A DNA stretch of 64,000 bases from contig PIZR01000002.1 in NCBI GenBank assembly GCA_002835675.1, positions 124,001 through 188,000 on the forward strand, written 5' to 3'. A program made the position numbers and the translations under genes. This DNA is from Bacillus sp. BA3. GTDB taxonomy: Bacteria > Bacillota > Bacilli > Bacillales > DSM-1321. The notes beneath the pieces are model-generated. The model was not told where the DNA came from and did not search any database. It saw only the letters and a program-made list of their open reading frames with translations. Shown here one piece after another: positions 19,215-28,383 of this stretch (its first letter is position 1; every line of letters starts with the position of its first letter).

Positions 19215-19583
19215 TTATGATAAAATCCGATTGATTTCCGTTCTTACATTATTAAGGATGAATTCCACCGATTGAACATGGCTTTTAAATCGCTTATAAC
19301 TTGTTTTTGGAAAAAATGCCTGTACGGCCACATCAGAAAGGTTATGGGCGGTTTGTTCGATTTGCTCGGGGAAAAGATGCCTAAATTCAGTTTCTTTCAT
19401 CCACTCCTTCATTCCGGTTTCCCATTCGATGCATGCGGTCCTTACCTGGTCTGCAAACGGCTTGACTTCCGAAAAAAAATCCTTTTCCTTTCCTTCCTTC
19501 CGTACACCCTCATAGATATCATCCACTTGGTCCGTATATTTTATTAATTGTTCTGTTAATAGCTGCAGTTTTTCTTTTTGCAC
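19215..19583 (-). CDS. yppE: YppE family protein (DUF1798)
   Basis: A 122-residue, mostly helical, acidic protein with conserved AVQAFFPKTSYKRFKSHVQS near the C-terminal end, as in YppE of B. subtilis, whose structure is a helix bundle. Function is unknown. It lies in the recU-yppC-yppE-yppG neighbourhood typical of Bacillus. Confidence 0.8.
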   Translation of the reverse strand: MQKEKLQLLTEQLIKYTDQVDDIYEGVRKEGKEKDFFSEVKPFADQVRTACIEWETGMKEWMKETEFRHLFPEQIEQTAHNLSDVAVQAFFPKTSYKRFKSHVQSVEFILNNVRTEINRILS

Positions 19584-19652
19584 AATATATTCCTCCGCAC
19601 AATTGTTTCCCTTATTATAATCCAGTTCATTATAAAATGATATTCCTCTGGC

Positions 19653-19928
19653 TTATACGTGCAATTCAGTGAGAACATTGTGCTTTATTATTGTTTTTTT
19701 CGGGACAATGGAAAAGGAATGGTTTACACCTTCAGCATTCACCCAATAATCCTCGGCTTTCTCAATGGCTTCCTGGGCTTCGTTAACTAATGTATATTGC
19801 TCCGCCCATAGTTTGCACCGCACTGTATTTACAGTTTCCCCATATGAAATTTCCAAACGATCCAGGCTGGTACTGATCTCAGCTATCATCCTTAATATCT
19901 CCTCTGTTGCGACACTTTTATTGACCAT
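19653..19928 (-). CDS. Small helical protein of unknown function
   Basis: A 91-residue frame. ATG 19928 (MVNKSVATEEILRMIAEIS) is preferred over an ATG five codons upstream because GGGAGGG lies 6 nt before it. The N-terminal two thirds are predicted helical (TSLDRLEISYGETVNTVRCK, QEAIEKAEDYW), followed by a short beta-like tail. The family is not recognised. It occupies the place of other small ypp genes of B. subtilis and may be expressed with yppE. Confidence 0.6.
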   Translation of the reverse strand: MVNKSVATEEILRMIAEISTSLDRLEISYGETVNTVRCKLWAEQYTLVNEAQEAIEKAEDYWVNAEGVNHSFSIVPKKTIIKHNVLTELHV

Positions 19929-20111
19929 GCTGATCCCTCCCATTCTTTACCTGTACTATTCTTTTTTTTATCAGAAAGCCCTTCATGACTGACAAAACTA
20001 GAAGGGAATCGGCAAAGAAAGTGCAATTCGCTTAATTTATTATGCCCTTCGACAACAATGGCAGAATGAAGAATGAAGTTTTAAACAAGAATACAGACAG
20101 GAGGTGATTTT

Positions 20112-20225
20112 ATGCAGTCGAATGAAAGCAGACAGCAAAAAAACGAAAAACGACAAAAGCCGCCCACTAAAAAGGCTGGAACGGGAAATCCGAAGCTTAG
20201 CGGAGAAAACCGCCCCTCTACGTAA
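20112..20225 (+). CDS. sspM: Small acid-soluble spore protein SspM
   Basis: A 37-residue basic, Gln/Lys-rich peptide starting MQSNESRQQKNEKRQK and ending GNPKLSGENRPST. The C-terminal L-x-G-x-N-R-P-S-T is the signature of SspM minor small acid-soluble spore proteins. A strong ribosome site GGAGGTG lies 6 nt before the ATG. In B. subtilis sspM is in this same yppE-yppG area and is made in the forespore under SigG. The upstream sequence has no perfect SigG match. Confidence 0.85.
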   Translation: MQSNESRQQKNEKRQKPPTKKAGTGNPKLSGENRPST

Positions 20226-20245
20226 GACATAAATACTGACTGATA

Positions 20246-20280
20246 AAACAGGGGAGGCTTACATGACGCCTTCCCTGTTT
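20246..20280. terminator. Bidirectional terminator between sspM and yppC
   Basis: AAACAGGGGAGGC and GCCTTCCCTGTTT (one mismatch) around a 9-nt loop, between two converging genes. Confidence 0.75.
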
Positions 20281-20284
20281 GCTA

Positions 20285-21232
20285 TTATAATATCCAATTT
20301 TTAATCATTGCTGCCGTATGTAGCTGCTTTTGTTTAAGGTCATACCAATCGGTCAAATGCGGGTCTTCTTCCCATTTGGGTTCAATGAACCATTTTTTTT
20401 TAACCTTTTTTTTCATATCCCATTGCTCTGTCATTCCTGCTTGATGATGAATCAATGGATATACTCCCCTCAGCATCGGGGTTTCATGGTACCTAGGATT
20501 TTTTCGATATTGTTCATAATCATATCTGGCACCCGTTGGTTCTGTCCTGCAGGAAAATTCATAGAATAGCGGAAACAAATCTTCAGAAAATAAAAGGCCG
20601 GCCAACATTTTCCCCAATTCAATCCTTTTATCGATATTTCTAAAATGCGAAACGGACGATCCATATAGTTCTCCATTGCAAGCAGGAAATAAAACCGTGC
20701 TAAAATGCATCCAGTCCTGCAGGAAAAATAAGAGAGAATGAAATACGAAAGATTGTTTTTTAATAACCGGTTCTTCTATGATGTTTTGTTCATTTATGAT
20801 GAGCGCAGTGACTAATTTTTCCCGATTTCCATGTTTCCAAAAGGAATACCATTCGTTCGTCATGAATTTGGTAATAAAAAAATAATGACATAAGTGAAAC
20901 AAAGGACGTCCATACTTCGTCGAATAATGATAGAGAAGTAATTGCGGATAAGCATCTTGGAATATTCTCCAGTTGGCTTCTTCATACGTCAGGAATAAAA
21001 GATGCCTGTATTTCTGGCCAAGCAAATGGGAAAACCAAATCCCTTCAAGATCACACATATTCCAGCCTGCATTTCTAGAAACCATCCCCGCTAAAAAAGA
21101 CCATTGTATTTCGGGATGCATTTTGAAAAATCGTTCATATGCCTTTGTCCTTGATATATTATCCCTATTTCCTTTAGCGGTTTGGGCTTTTATGGAATGT
21201 AGCAATTGCTTTTCCGTCATTAATATTCGCAT
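20285..21232 (-). CDS. yppC: YppC family protein (DUF2515)
   Basis: A 315-residue soluble protein of the Bacillus-restricted DUF2515/YppC family, rich in aromatic residues (FFKMHPEIQWSFLAGMVSRN, YHYSTKYGRPLFHLCHYFFI). Function unknown. The ATG at 21232 has GAAAGGCGG upstream. It is divergent from recU, with about 140 bp between the starts, as in B. subtilis. Confidence 0.85.
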   Translation of the reverse strand: MRILMTEKQLLHSIKAQTAKGNRDNISRTKAYERFFKMHPEIQWSFLAGMVSRNAGWNMCDLEGIWFSHLLGQKYRHLLFLTYEEANWRIFQDAYPQLLLYHYSTKYGRPLFHLCHYFFITKFMTNEWYSFWKHGNREKLVTALIINEQNIIEEPVIKKQSFVFHSLLFFLQDWMHFSTVLFPACNGELYGSSVSHFRNIDKRIELGKMLAGLLFSEDLFPLFYEFSCRTEPTGARYDYEQYRKNPRYHETPMLRGVYPLIHHQAGMTEQWDMKKKVKKKWFIEPKWEEDPHLTDWYDLKQKQLHTAAMIKNWIL

Positions 21233-21374
21233 CTATGTGTCCGCCTTTCTATAGAGATGAATTGTGACATATAGTTGTACATAAATCCTATCGTTCTAAG
21301 AAACAATTCTTTTTATTCACATTTTGGATTCTTTTTTTGCTAATATAGATAAGTGAAAAAAAGGAGGGGTAAAA

Positions 21375-21986
21375 GTGGCATTTCATTATCCCAACGGACG
21401 AAGATTTGTACCGCAGGCTATGGAAGAAAAGAAAAGCCCACTTAAAAAAATCAGTTACAGCAACCGGGGAAAAACATTGGAAGACGATTTGAACGAAACC
21501 AATCAGTATTATTTAGCACACGGCATTGCCGTCATCCATAAAAAACCGACACCCATTCAAATTGTCGATGTCCACTATCCGAAAAGAAGTGCTGCAGTCA
21601 TTAAAGAAGCTTATTTCAAACAAGCATCGACCACCGATTACAATGGTGTTTATAAAGGAAAGTACATTGATTTTGAGGCAAAGGAGACGAAAAACAGCAG
21701 TTCTTTCCCTCTGAAGAATTTTCATGACCATCAAATTGAACATATGAAACAAATCGTTCAGCATGACGGAATTGCATTTGTGATCATTCGGTTTTCAGCA
21801 ATGGATGATATATATGTAATGAGTTCTGAACAACTGAGTTTTTATTGGAAGAGAATGAAAGAAGGCGGGCGCAAATCTATAACTCTTCAAGAGGTTGAAA
21901 GCAGTTCACGAAAGATTACTCTTGGCTTTCAACCGAGAATTGACTATATTAAAGTAGTAGATTCGCTCATCGCAGAAAATTTTTAG
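21375..21986 (+). CDS. recU: Holliday junction resolvase RecU
   Basis: A 203-residue endonuclease that cuts four-way DNA junctions during recombination and chromosome segregation. The core is [20 protein letters not shown] (residues 28-47), [10 protein letters not shown], the catalytic block [19 protein letters not shown] and F-H-D-H-Q-I-E-H. Translation starts at GTG 21375 after AAGGAGGGG. It is co-oriented with ponA 27 bp downstream; the recU-ponA pair is conserved in Firmicutes. Confidence 0.97.
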   Translation: MAFHYPNGRRFVPQAMEEKKSPLKKISYSNRGKTLEDDLNETNQYYLAHGIAVIHKKPTPIQIVDVHYPKRSAAVIKEAYFKQASTTDYNGVYKGKYIDFEAKETKNSSSFPLKNFHDHQIEHMKQIVQHDGIAFVIIRFSAMDDIYVMSSEQLSFYWKRMKEGGRKSITLQEVESSSRKITLGFQPRIDYIKVVDSLIAENF

Positions 21987-22013
21987 TTTTTTTAGAAAGG
22001 CAGGTTAGCTGTA

Positions 22014-24764
22014 ATGGCTGAAAAATATAATACTAGAGAAGAACGCCGAAAGCAGGGGCAGACTCAAAAAAAGGGACAGAAAACAGGTCCTAAAAAGCCA
22101 ACAAATATGCTTAAGCGAATTTTCCTTATACTTGTTACAATCGGAATAATAGGTCTTGTTGCCGGAGGAGCTGCAATGGCTTACTTTATCAGCGACGCTC
22201 CAAAACTTGACGAAAAGCTTTTGAAAGATCCGGTCACATCCAAGATTCTCGATGAAAATGGTAAATTGCTAGCTGAAATCGGTAAGGAAAACCGGGATTA
22301 TGTAAATTATGAAGACATACCCGACCTTGTCAAGGAAGCTTTCCTGGCAACGGAAGATTCACGATTTTATGAGCACCACGGTGTCGATTTCTTACGTCTG
22401 GGCAGTGCCGTCATAGCCAACGTCAAAAACGGATTCGGCTCAGAGGGTGCAAGTACATTGACCCAGCAGGTTATCAAGCGTTCTTATTTAACACCTGATA
22501 AGACCATCAAAAGGAAAGTCCAGGAAATGTGGCTATCCATACAGCTTGAAAGAAAATATACAAAAGAAGAAATTTTTGAAATGTATGTGAATAAGATTTT
22601 CTTTGCAAACCGCGCAAACGGAATCTTAACTGCATCGCAAACTTATTATGGAAAAGATCTAAACGAATTAAAATTGAACGAAGCGGCCATGCTTGTAGGA
22701 TTACCGCAAAGTCCAAGCAGGTATGACCCGTATAAATACCCTGAACGTGCAAAAGAACGCCGTGATATTGTCCTGCACTTAATGAATAAACATGGATATA
22801 TCACCGAAACGGAAATGAAAAATGCACAAAGCATCGATATAACAGAGGGACTTCAAGAAATCGATAAGAGTCAAATCGATACGACGGCTTACGATGCATT
22901 CATCGATTTGGTAATTGAGGAAGTCGGGGATATGGGTGACTATAACGTCTTTACCGATGGTTTGGAAATCCAAACGACAATTGATAAAGATGCCCAGGAA
23001 TATGTCTATAACATGTTGAATAGTGATGAAATCATCAATTATCCAAGTAAAGATCTCCAAGCCGGAGTCACATTACTCGATACAGAAACTGGTGAAATTA
23101 AAGCAGTGGGCGGCGGCAGGAACACGACGGTTAAACGCGGCTGGAATTACGCAACGGATGCCAAGCGATCACCTGGTTCGACCATCAAGCCGATTCTGGA
23201 TTATGGTCCTGCCGTAGAATATTTAAATTGGTCCACCTACCATCAAATCAAGGATGAGGAATATTCTTACAGTGATGGAACATCGCTTAAAAATGCTTCC
23301 GGACGACATTATGGTACTGTAACAACTCGTGAAGCACTGGCACGGTCATTAAATATTCCTGCCTTAAAAACGCTTCAAGCAGTCGGCTTGGACCGGGCAC
23401 GTGGTTTCGCCACTGAACTTGGCATTCCTTTTGACAAGGAAATTACCGAATCTGCAGCATTGGGCGGCGGTAAGGATGTTTCAACACTTGAACTTGCCGG
23501 TGCATACAGTTCATTCGGAAACAACGGTATATATAATGAACCGCATAGTGTGAAAAAGATTGTTTTACGTGATAAAACAACCATCAAAAACAAGACGGAA
23601 TCAAAACCGGTCATGAAAGATTCCACAGCTTTCATCGTGACGGATATGTTGAAAAGCGTCATGAAAGAACCTTATGGAACAGGAAGGTTAGCCAATATAC
23701 CAAGTCTACCTGTAGCCGGTAAAACGGGTTCAACCAATTTCACACCTGAACAGCGTGCAGCGAACAACATCCCATCTTCCGGTGTAAAAGATAGCTGGAT
23801 GGCAGGTTATACAACCAATTATACTGTCGCGGTTTGGGCTGGTTATGATAATGCATCTGGTGAGAAAATGGAATATCTGGGTGAATCATCTCAAAGGATC
23901 CCTAAATCCATCTTTAAGAACTTAATGGAACATATGGCTCAATCAAAAGAAACGAAAGACTTTGATCAACCTGACAGTGTTGTGAAGGTTGGAGTCATCA
24001 AAGGTTCGAATCCAGCTGTTAAAGCCAATGAATACACACCAAGCAGTAAAATCACTTATGAATATTATGTTAAAGGTCACGAACCGACACAAGTGACGAC
24101 AGAATATGAAAAAATCGACTCACCTGGCATTAACGCTTCTTACAATCAGGAAAGCAATGAAATCAATCTTTCATGGTCATATCCTAAAGGAAATGGGAAT
24201 ACCCAATTCGAGGTTAAGATGTCCGTTGATGGCGGAGCAGAGAGCGTATTAAAAAAATCGAAGGATACTAGTTTAACGATCCCTAATCCAACCCCTGGTA
24301 GTAAATATACTTTCTCAGTGGTAGCTTTAGTGGATAACCAACAAAGTGATCCTGCGAGTACATCAGTCAAAATACCTGCTGAAGCGGAAGCTCCTGAGGA
24401 TACTGAGGACGAGGAGATTAAAGATCCAGCCGAAGGTGAAGATCCTGAACAAGAAACGCCTGCTGAGGGCGAAGAAGATAAGCAAGACGAAGACAAAAAT
24501 AACAATGGCGAAAACGGCAATAATGGAAATGACGAAAATAACGGCAATAATGGTAATAACGGTAATGGCAACAACGATAATAATGGTAATGGCAACAACA
24601 CTGATGATGGAAATGGAAATGGCAATAATGGTGGTGATGAGGACGTCGAAGGCGGGGATGATGCCACTGACCCTGGAACGGTAGAAGAGGAAAAACCAGT
24701 CGAGACCCCTGACCCTAACCCTAACCCTAACCCGGACCCAGATCCAAACAAAGATACGGAATAA
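22014..24764 (+). CDS. ponA: Class A penicillin-binding protein PBP1 (PonA)
   Basis: A 916-residue bifunctional peptidoglycan synthase. A basic cytoplasmic N-terminal part is followed by one transmembrane segment (about 35-60). The glycosyltransferase domain has catalytic E114 in ATEDSRFYEHHGVD. The transpeptidase has S389-T-I-K392, S445-L-N and K570-T-G-S. A fibronectin-III-like domain follows (about 700-785). The last ~125 residues are low-complexity: acidic E/D/P runs, then Asn/Gly repeats, then PNPNPDPD. GpsB (11,163-11,474) is its known localisation partner. Confidence 0.97.
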   Translation: MAEKYNTREERRKQGQTQKKGQKTGPKKPTNMLKRIFLILVTIGIIGLVAGGAAMAYFISDAPKLDEKLLKDPVTSKILDENGKLLAEIGKENRDYVNYEDIPDLVKEAFLATEDSRFYEHHGVDFLRLGSAVIANVKNGFGSEGASTLTQQVIKRSYLTPDKTIKRKVQEMWLSIQLERKYTKEEIFEMYVNKIFFANRANGILTASQTYYGKDLNELKLNEAAMLVGLPQSPSRYDPYKYPERAKERRDIVLHLMNKHGYITETEMKNAQSIDITEGLQEIDKSQIDTTAYDAFIDLVIEEVGDMGDYNVFTDGLEIQTTIDKDAQEYVYNMLNSDEIINYPSKDLQAGVTLLDTETGEIKAVGGGRNTTVKRGWNYATDAKRSPGSTIKPILDYGPAVEYLNWSTYHQIKDEEYSYSDGTSLKNASGRHYGTVTTREALARSLNIPALKTLQAVGLDRARGFATELGIPFDKEITESAALGGGKDVSTLELAGAYSSFGNNGIYNEPHSVKKIVLRDKTTIKNKTESKPVMKDSTAFIVTDMLKSVMKEPYGTGRLANIPSLPVAGKTGSTNFTPEQRAANNIPSSGVKDSWMAGYTTNYTVAVWAGYDNASGEKMEYLGESSQRIPKSIFKNLMEHMAQSKETKDFDQPDSVVKVGVIKGSNPAVKANEYTPSSKITYEYYVKGHEPTQVTTEYEKIDSPGINASYNQESNEINLSWSYPKGNGNTQFEVKMSVDGGAESVLKKSKDTSLTIPNPTPGSKYTFSVVALVDNQQSDPASTSVKIPAEAEAPEDTEDEEIKDPAEGEDPEQETPAEGEEDKQDEDKNNNGENGNNGNDENNGNNGNNGNGNNDNNGNGNNTDDGNGNGNNGGDEDVEGGDDATDPGTVEEEKPVETPDPNPNPNPDPDPNKDTE

Positions 24765-24786
24765 ATATATATAAGGATTGACTTAA

Positions 24787-24817
24787 AAAACGTCTAAGCT
24801 AAAAGCTTAGACGTTTT
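24787..24817. terminator. Bidirectional terminator after ponA
   Basis: Perfect 14-bp stem AAAACGTCTAAGCT / AGCTTAGACGTTTT with a 3-nt loop and T-run. It overlaps the last codons of the converging ypoC. Confidence 0.85.
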
Positions 24818-25346
24818 TTTGGATGTTCTTATTTTTGATCATGAACTTCACATATTGCTTTTCAAATTCTCGGAACAACTCACTAAGCTGTCTATATGAA
24901 TGAAAAAAAGCGGGTCTAGCAAGGATGAAAGAAAGCCTTTCAGCAAGGTTCACCGGAATATTGGTAAAGGATTCTATTTTTGCCCGTAAATCACTCAAAA
25001 CCACTGGCTTTCCATGCATCCAGAAGATTGCGGTTAAAAATAAACCGATCCCCTGCTTCATGAGTAACAAAGTCTGCCCCACTTTTCGCTCGGAAAATAG
25101 CAAACTGCATTCTGAATCAATTCCCTTCCATTTTTCCAGCAGTTCCTTTATATGCAATGCCCCCATAGTCCAAGGAGCATAAGCCTCTACATTATTATAA
25201 TAAAGTAACTCATACGGAAAAGCCTCGAATGGGATCGTTCCACTCCAACCTGCAAAACGCTCTTTTTCCAAGTTGGTTTCCTTTTCAGGAAAAAACAAAG
25301 GGTGGTCCAATACTTCAGGGACTTTTAATGATATGGACTGCGTCAA
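24807..25346 (-). CDS. ypoC: YpoC family protein
   Basis: A 179-residue protein of unknown function conserved after nth in Bacillus (YpoC-like). Conserved-looking parts are VEAYAPWTMGALHIKELLEKW and MKQGIGLFLTAIFWMHGKPV. Its start overlaps the nth stop by 4 nt, so it is the last gene of dnaD-nth-ypoC. Its stop codon lies inside the terminator shared with ponA. Confidence 0.8.
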   Translation of the reverse strand: MTQSISLKVPEVLDHPLFFPEKETNLEKERFAGWSGTIPFEAFPYELLYYNNVEAYAPWTMGALHIKELLEKWKGIDSECSLLFSERKVGQTLLLMKQGIGLFLTAIFWMHGKPVVLSDLRAKIESFTNIPVNLAERLSFILARPAFFHSYRQLSELFREFEKQYVKFMIKNKNIQKNV

Positions 25347-25999
25347 TTGGCTTCTTTCCTTTTCATTCTTTTTTTTCCTTCACGGCATAATTCAAGAAGC
25401 GGGCAGGTTTCACATCTTGGTGACTGGGCCTTGCAATGATAGCGTCCAAAGAATATCAGGCGGTGATGCGTAACGGACCATTCATCCTTTGGTATCTTAG
25501 CCATCAACGTTTTCTCAACATCAAGGACACTATCCTTCCAACGGCATAATCCCAGACGCTTGGAAACACGCTCTACATGGGTATCCACAGCAATCGCAGG
25601 CACATCAAAAGCAACGGAAACGACTACATTCGCCGTCTTTCTGCCAACGCCAGGCAATTTAACAAGCTCATCACGATCTCTGGGAACTTCCTTACCGTAT
25701 TCTTCGATCAGCATGCGCGACAACTTTTGTATATTCTTAGCCTTGTTACGAAACAAACCGATTGAGCGAATATCATTTTCCAGCTCTTCTATCGGAACGC
25801 TTATGTAATCCTCAGGCGTTTTATATTTTTGAAATAAATCCTTCGTTACTTTATTGACTAATACATCCGTACACTGAGCTGACAGGGCAACAGCAATCAC
25901 CAATTCAAATGGATTGGAGTGATTCAGCTCACAATGGGCATCCGGAAACATTTCACCCATCGTATCCAGACAATATCGAATTTGAGCTTTATTCAACAT
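25343..25999 (-). CDS. nth: Endonuclease III
   Basis: A 218-residue DNA glycosylase/AP lyase that removes oxidised pyrimidines. The helix-hairpin-helix is LPGVGRKTANVV with catalytic K121, the general base is D139 in AVDTHV, and the iron-sulfur cluster ligands are C189, C196, C199 and C205 (C-x6-C-x2-C-x5-C). It lies between dnaD and ypoC in a conserved operon. Confidence 0.97.
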   Translation of the reverse strand: MLNKAQIRYCLDTMGEMFPDAHCELNHSNPFELVIAVALSAQCTDVLVNKVTKDLFQKYKTPEDYISVPIEELENDIRSIGLFRNKAKNIQKLSRMLIEEYGKEVPRDRDELVKLPGVGRKTANVVVSVAFDVPAIAVDTHVERVSKRLGLCRWKDSVLDVEKTLMAKIPKDEWSVTHHRLIFFGRYHCKAQSPRCETCPLLELCREGKKRMKRKEAN

Positions 26000-26021
26000 A
26001 TTGGTTCTCCTTCAATTTACA

Positions 26022-26717
26022 TTACTGCTCGAGCCAGTTATAGAAAGGCACATCTTTCAATGGTCGTGCATTTTCCGTCTTTCGGTCCCTCTTTTGGTGA
26101 ACTCTAAATTTTTGTCCTTGCTCCCTTGCCTGTTCCAAGGTTTTAATTCCATTCTTTTTCCACTCGAATAAAATTCGATCAATATATCGGAAATTCAATT
26201 TTCCGGAAATGACAGACTCCCTCAAAGCTGACTTAATGATTTCGGGTTGATGGTCATCCTCCATCCACATTGCCAATGTCTCACATTCATAAGGAGATAA
26301 AGGGCGGCCGAACTCCTGTTCAAAAATCGTATAAAGGCTCTCCCCCGCTTTTTGGATTTCAGCAGACTCTGTCTGTTTCAAAGTTTTCAAGAAACAGTCC
26401 ATCATTTTTTCATAAAGTGGAGACAACGAGTATTTTTCCTGTCCGATTTCTTGGCTATCCTCAACCATCATTTCAATAAATCCCCTTTGGACCAAACGCT
26501 GGATCAAGAATAGACATTCCGTTTCCTGCAATGTCATTCGGTCAGAAAGTTGGGATGGTGCAGGGAAATGGTTACCTTTATCTATGAAGCTTTGCAATTG
26601 TAATAAAAGGACCATTTCTTGTTCATTTAGTCCCATTGTACTATAGTTAGTCAGCAAAAAGGATGGAATCGTTATCGTTCCTTCCTTAAACCACGCATAT
26701 AAATGTTCTTTATTCAT
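26022..26717 (-). CDS. dnaD: DNA replication initiation protein DnaD
   Basis: A 231-residue primosomal protein acting with DnaA, DnaB and DnaI at origin remodelling and restart. The N-terminal winged-helix region (residues ~1-110) is followed by the DnaD/DnaB-II domain with FEQEFGRPLSPYECETLAMW and the Y-I-D-R-I-L-F-E-W motif. ATG 26717 (MNKEHLYAWFKEG) is preferred: the in-frame GTG four codons upstream is part of the ribosome site GAGGTG. Downstream of asnS, as in B. subtilis, but separated from it by a terminator. Confidence 0.95.
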   Translation of the reverse strand: MNKEHLYAWFKEGTITIPSFLLTNYSTMGLNEQEMVLLLQLQSFIDKGNHFPAPSQLSDRMTLQETECLFLIQRLVQRGFIEMMVEDSQEIGQEKYSLSPLYEKMMDCFLKTLKQTESAEIQKAGESLYTIFEQEFGRPLSPYECETLAMWMEDDHQPEIIKSALRESVISGKLNFRYIDRILFEWKKNGIKTLEQAREQGQKFRVHQKRDRKTENARPLKDVPFYNWLEQ

Positions 26718-26789
26718 GTTTTTGGACACCTCTGGTTAAGTATAACATGAATACGGCTCCCCGAATAAGTTTATAATTTTAACAAAAAA

Positions 26790-26820
26790 CGGTTATCTGC
26801 CAAATATGGCAAGATAACCG
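26790..26820 (-). terminator. Terminator of asnS
   Basis: CGGTTATCT-GCCA / TGGC-AAGATAACCG stem with minor bulge, followed by GTTTTTTGTT on the minus strand. Confidence 0.75.
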
Positions 26821-26833
26821 CTTCATTACGGAA

Positions 26834-28126
26834 TCAAGGATATAATCGATTTAATAGGCGTGGGAACGGGATGGTTTCACGGACATGCTCGACTCCACTG
26901 ATCCATGCAACGGTACGTTCCAATCCCAAACCGAAGCCTGAATGCGGTACAGAGCCATATTTTCTTAATTCCATATACCATTTGTAAGCATCCTCGCTCA
27001 AGCCATGCTCATTGATTCTCTGCTCTAGCAATTCCTGATCATGAATCCGCTCTGAACCGCCAATTATTTCTCCATATCCTTCTGGAGCGATCAAATCGGC
27101 ACAAAGAACGACTTCTTCCCTGTCAGGGTCTGGCTGCATATAAAAAGGTTTGATTTTAGTTGGGTAATGAGTTATGAAAACGGGCTTATCATAACTTTCC
27201 GCAATCGCAGTTTCGTGCGGAGCCCCAAAATCATCACCCCATTGGATATCATTAAATCCTTGTTCATGAAGGAACTTAATGGCCTCATCATATGTAATAC
27301 GCGGGAAAGGAGCTTGAATTTGTTCAAGCTTCGCTATGTCGCGGCCCAGTGTATTCAACTCAAGCTGACAGTTTTTCAATACGGATTGGACGATCGAAGA
27401 AACGAATTGCTCCTGAACCTCCAGGTTTTCTTTAAATTCGATAAAAGCCATTTCTGGTTCAATCATCCAGAACTCGATTAAATGTCGTCTTGTTTTGGAT
27501 TTTTCTGCCCTGAAGGTAGGTCCAAATGAAAATACCTTCCCAAGTGCCATGGCAGCCGCTTCCATATAGAGCTGACCACTTTGTGAAAGGTATGCATCCT
27601 CATCAAAGTACTTGGTCGCGAACAATTCACTCGTTCCCTCTGGTGCGCTTCCAGTTAAAATTGGGGGATCCACTTTAACGAAACCTTCTTCATTAAAGAA
27701 TTCATATGTAGCACGGATTATTTCATTACGGATCTTCATGACTGCATGCTGCCGTTTTGAACGCAGCCATAAATGGCGGTTATCCATTAAGAATTCAGGA
27801 CCATGCGCTTTAGGTGTAATGGGATAATCCAATGATTCATGAATGATTTCAATATCTTTCACCTGTAACTCAAAACCGAACGGCGAGCGTTCATCCTTTT
27901 GAATGACACCTGTTACATACAAGGATGACTCTTGCGAAACCGATTTCGCACGAGCGAATATTTCTTCACCCACATCAGCTTTCACGACCACACCTTGAAT
28001 GAAACCAGAGCCATCACGGATTTGAAGGAAAGCAATTTTCCCACTGGAACGCTTGCTGGCAAGCCAGCCTCCAATGGTTACTTCTTGTTCGACGAATTTG
28101 CTAGCATCTTTTATTGTAATTTTCAC
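26834..28126 (-). CDS. asnS: Asparaginyl-tRNA synthetase
   Basis: A 430-residue class IIb synthetase. The N-terminal OB-fold anticodon domain includes [20 protein letters not shown]. Motif 2 is near [21 protein letters not shown], and motif 3 is [15 protein letters not shown]. Translation is assigned to GTG 28126: GGAGG lies 8 nt before it, while the longer frame's TTG is part of that ribosome site, and 430 residues is the B. subtilis length. The 257-bp upstream gap holds its promoter and no T-box motif. Confidence 0.96.
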   Translation of the reverse strand: MKITIKDASKFVEQEVTIGGWLASKRSSGKIAFLQIRDGSGFIQGVVVKADVGEEIFARAKSVSQESSLYVTGVIQKDERSPFGFELQVKDIEIIHESLDYPITPKAHGPEFLMDNRHLWLRSKRQHAVMKIRNEIIRATYEFFNEEGFVKVDPPILTGSAPEGTSELFATKYFDEDAYLSQSGQLYMEAAAMALGKVFSFGPTFRAEKSKTRRHLIEFWMIEPEMAFIEFKENLEVQEQFVSSIVQSVLKNCQLELNTLGRDIAKLEQIQAPFPRITYDEAIKFLHEQGFNDIQWGDDFGAPHETAIAESYDKPVFITHYPTKIKPFYMQPDPDREEVVLCADLIAPEGYGEIIGGSERIHDQELLEQRINEHGLSEDAYKWYMELRKYGSVPHSGFGLGLERTVAWISGVEHVRETIPFPRLLNRLYP

Positions 28127-28176
28127 GGAATTTACCTCCAAAAATAGCTTAACTTACTAAGGAATTTACTCTACTT

Positions 28177-28205
28177 ATTATACCCATAGCCCTGCTTACA
28201 AGCAA
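28177..28205 (-). promoter_or_regulatory. SigA-type promoter of asnS
   Basis: On the minus strand TTGCTT (28200-28205), 17 nt, then TATAAT (28177-28182), about 50 bp before the GTG. It gives asnS its own transcription at the edge of the inserted catabolic island. Confidence 0.65.
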
Positions 28206-28383
28206 ATAAATCAATTGAAGTAGAACTTCCATGCCTTTTCTATCACTCTTATTATGTTTGGAGCATACCCGCCAGATTATATGGTAGATTATTTTTCACT
28301 ATCGCCCAAAGCTCATTACAGTAAAGTCATCTTGGTATATGTATCATTCGACATTTCCATTTTCAACAAGGGATTGAATCCTA

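Noticed and set aside
24146..24751. 201-residue minus-strand Ser/Pro-rich frame in ponA
   Set aside because: Antisense of the Asn/Asp/Gly/Pro tail; composition only, no ribosome site.
28127..28383. T-box leader for asnS
   Set aside because: I looked for the conserved T-box sequence and a following terminator; neither is present, and the promoter lies only about 50 bp before the start codon.
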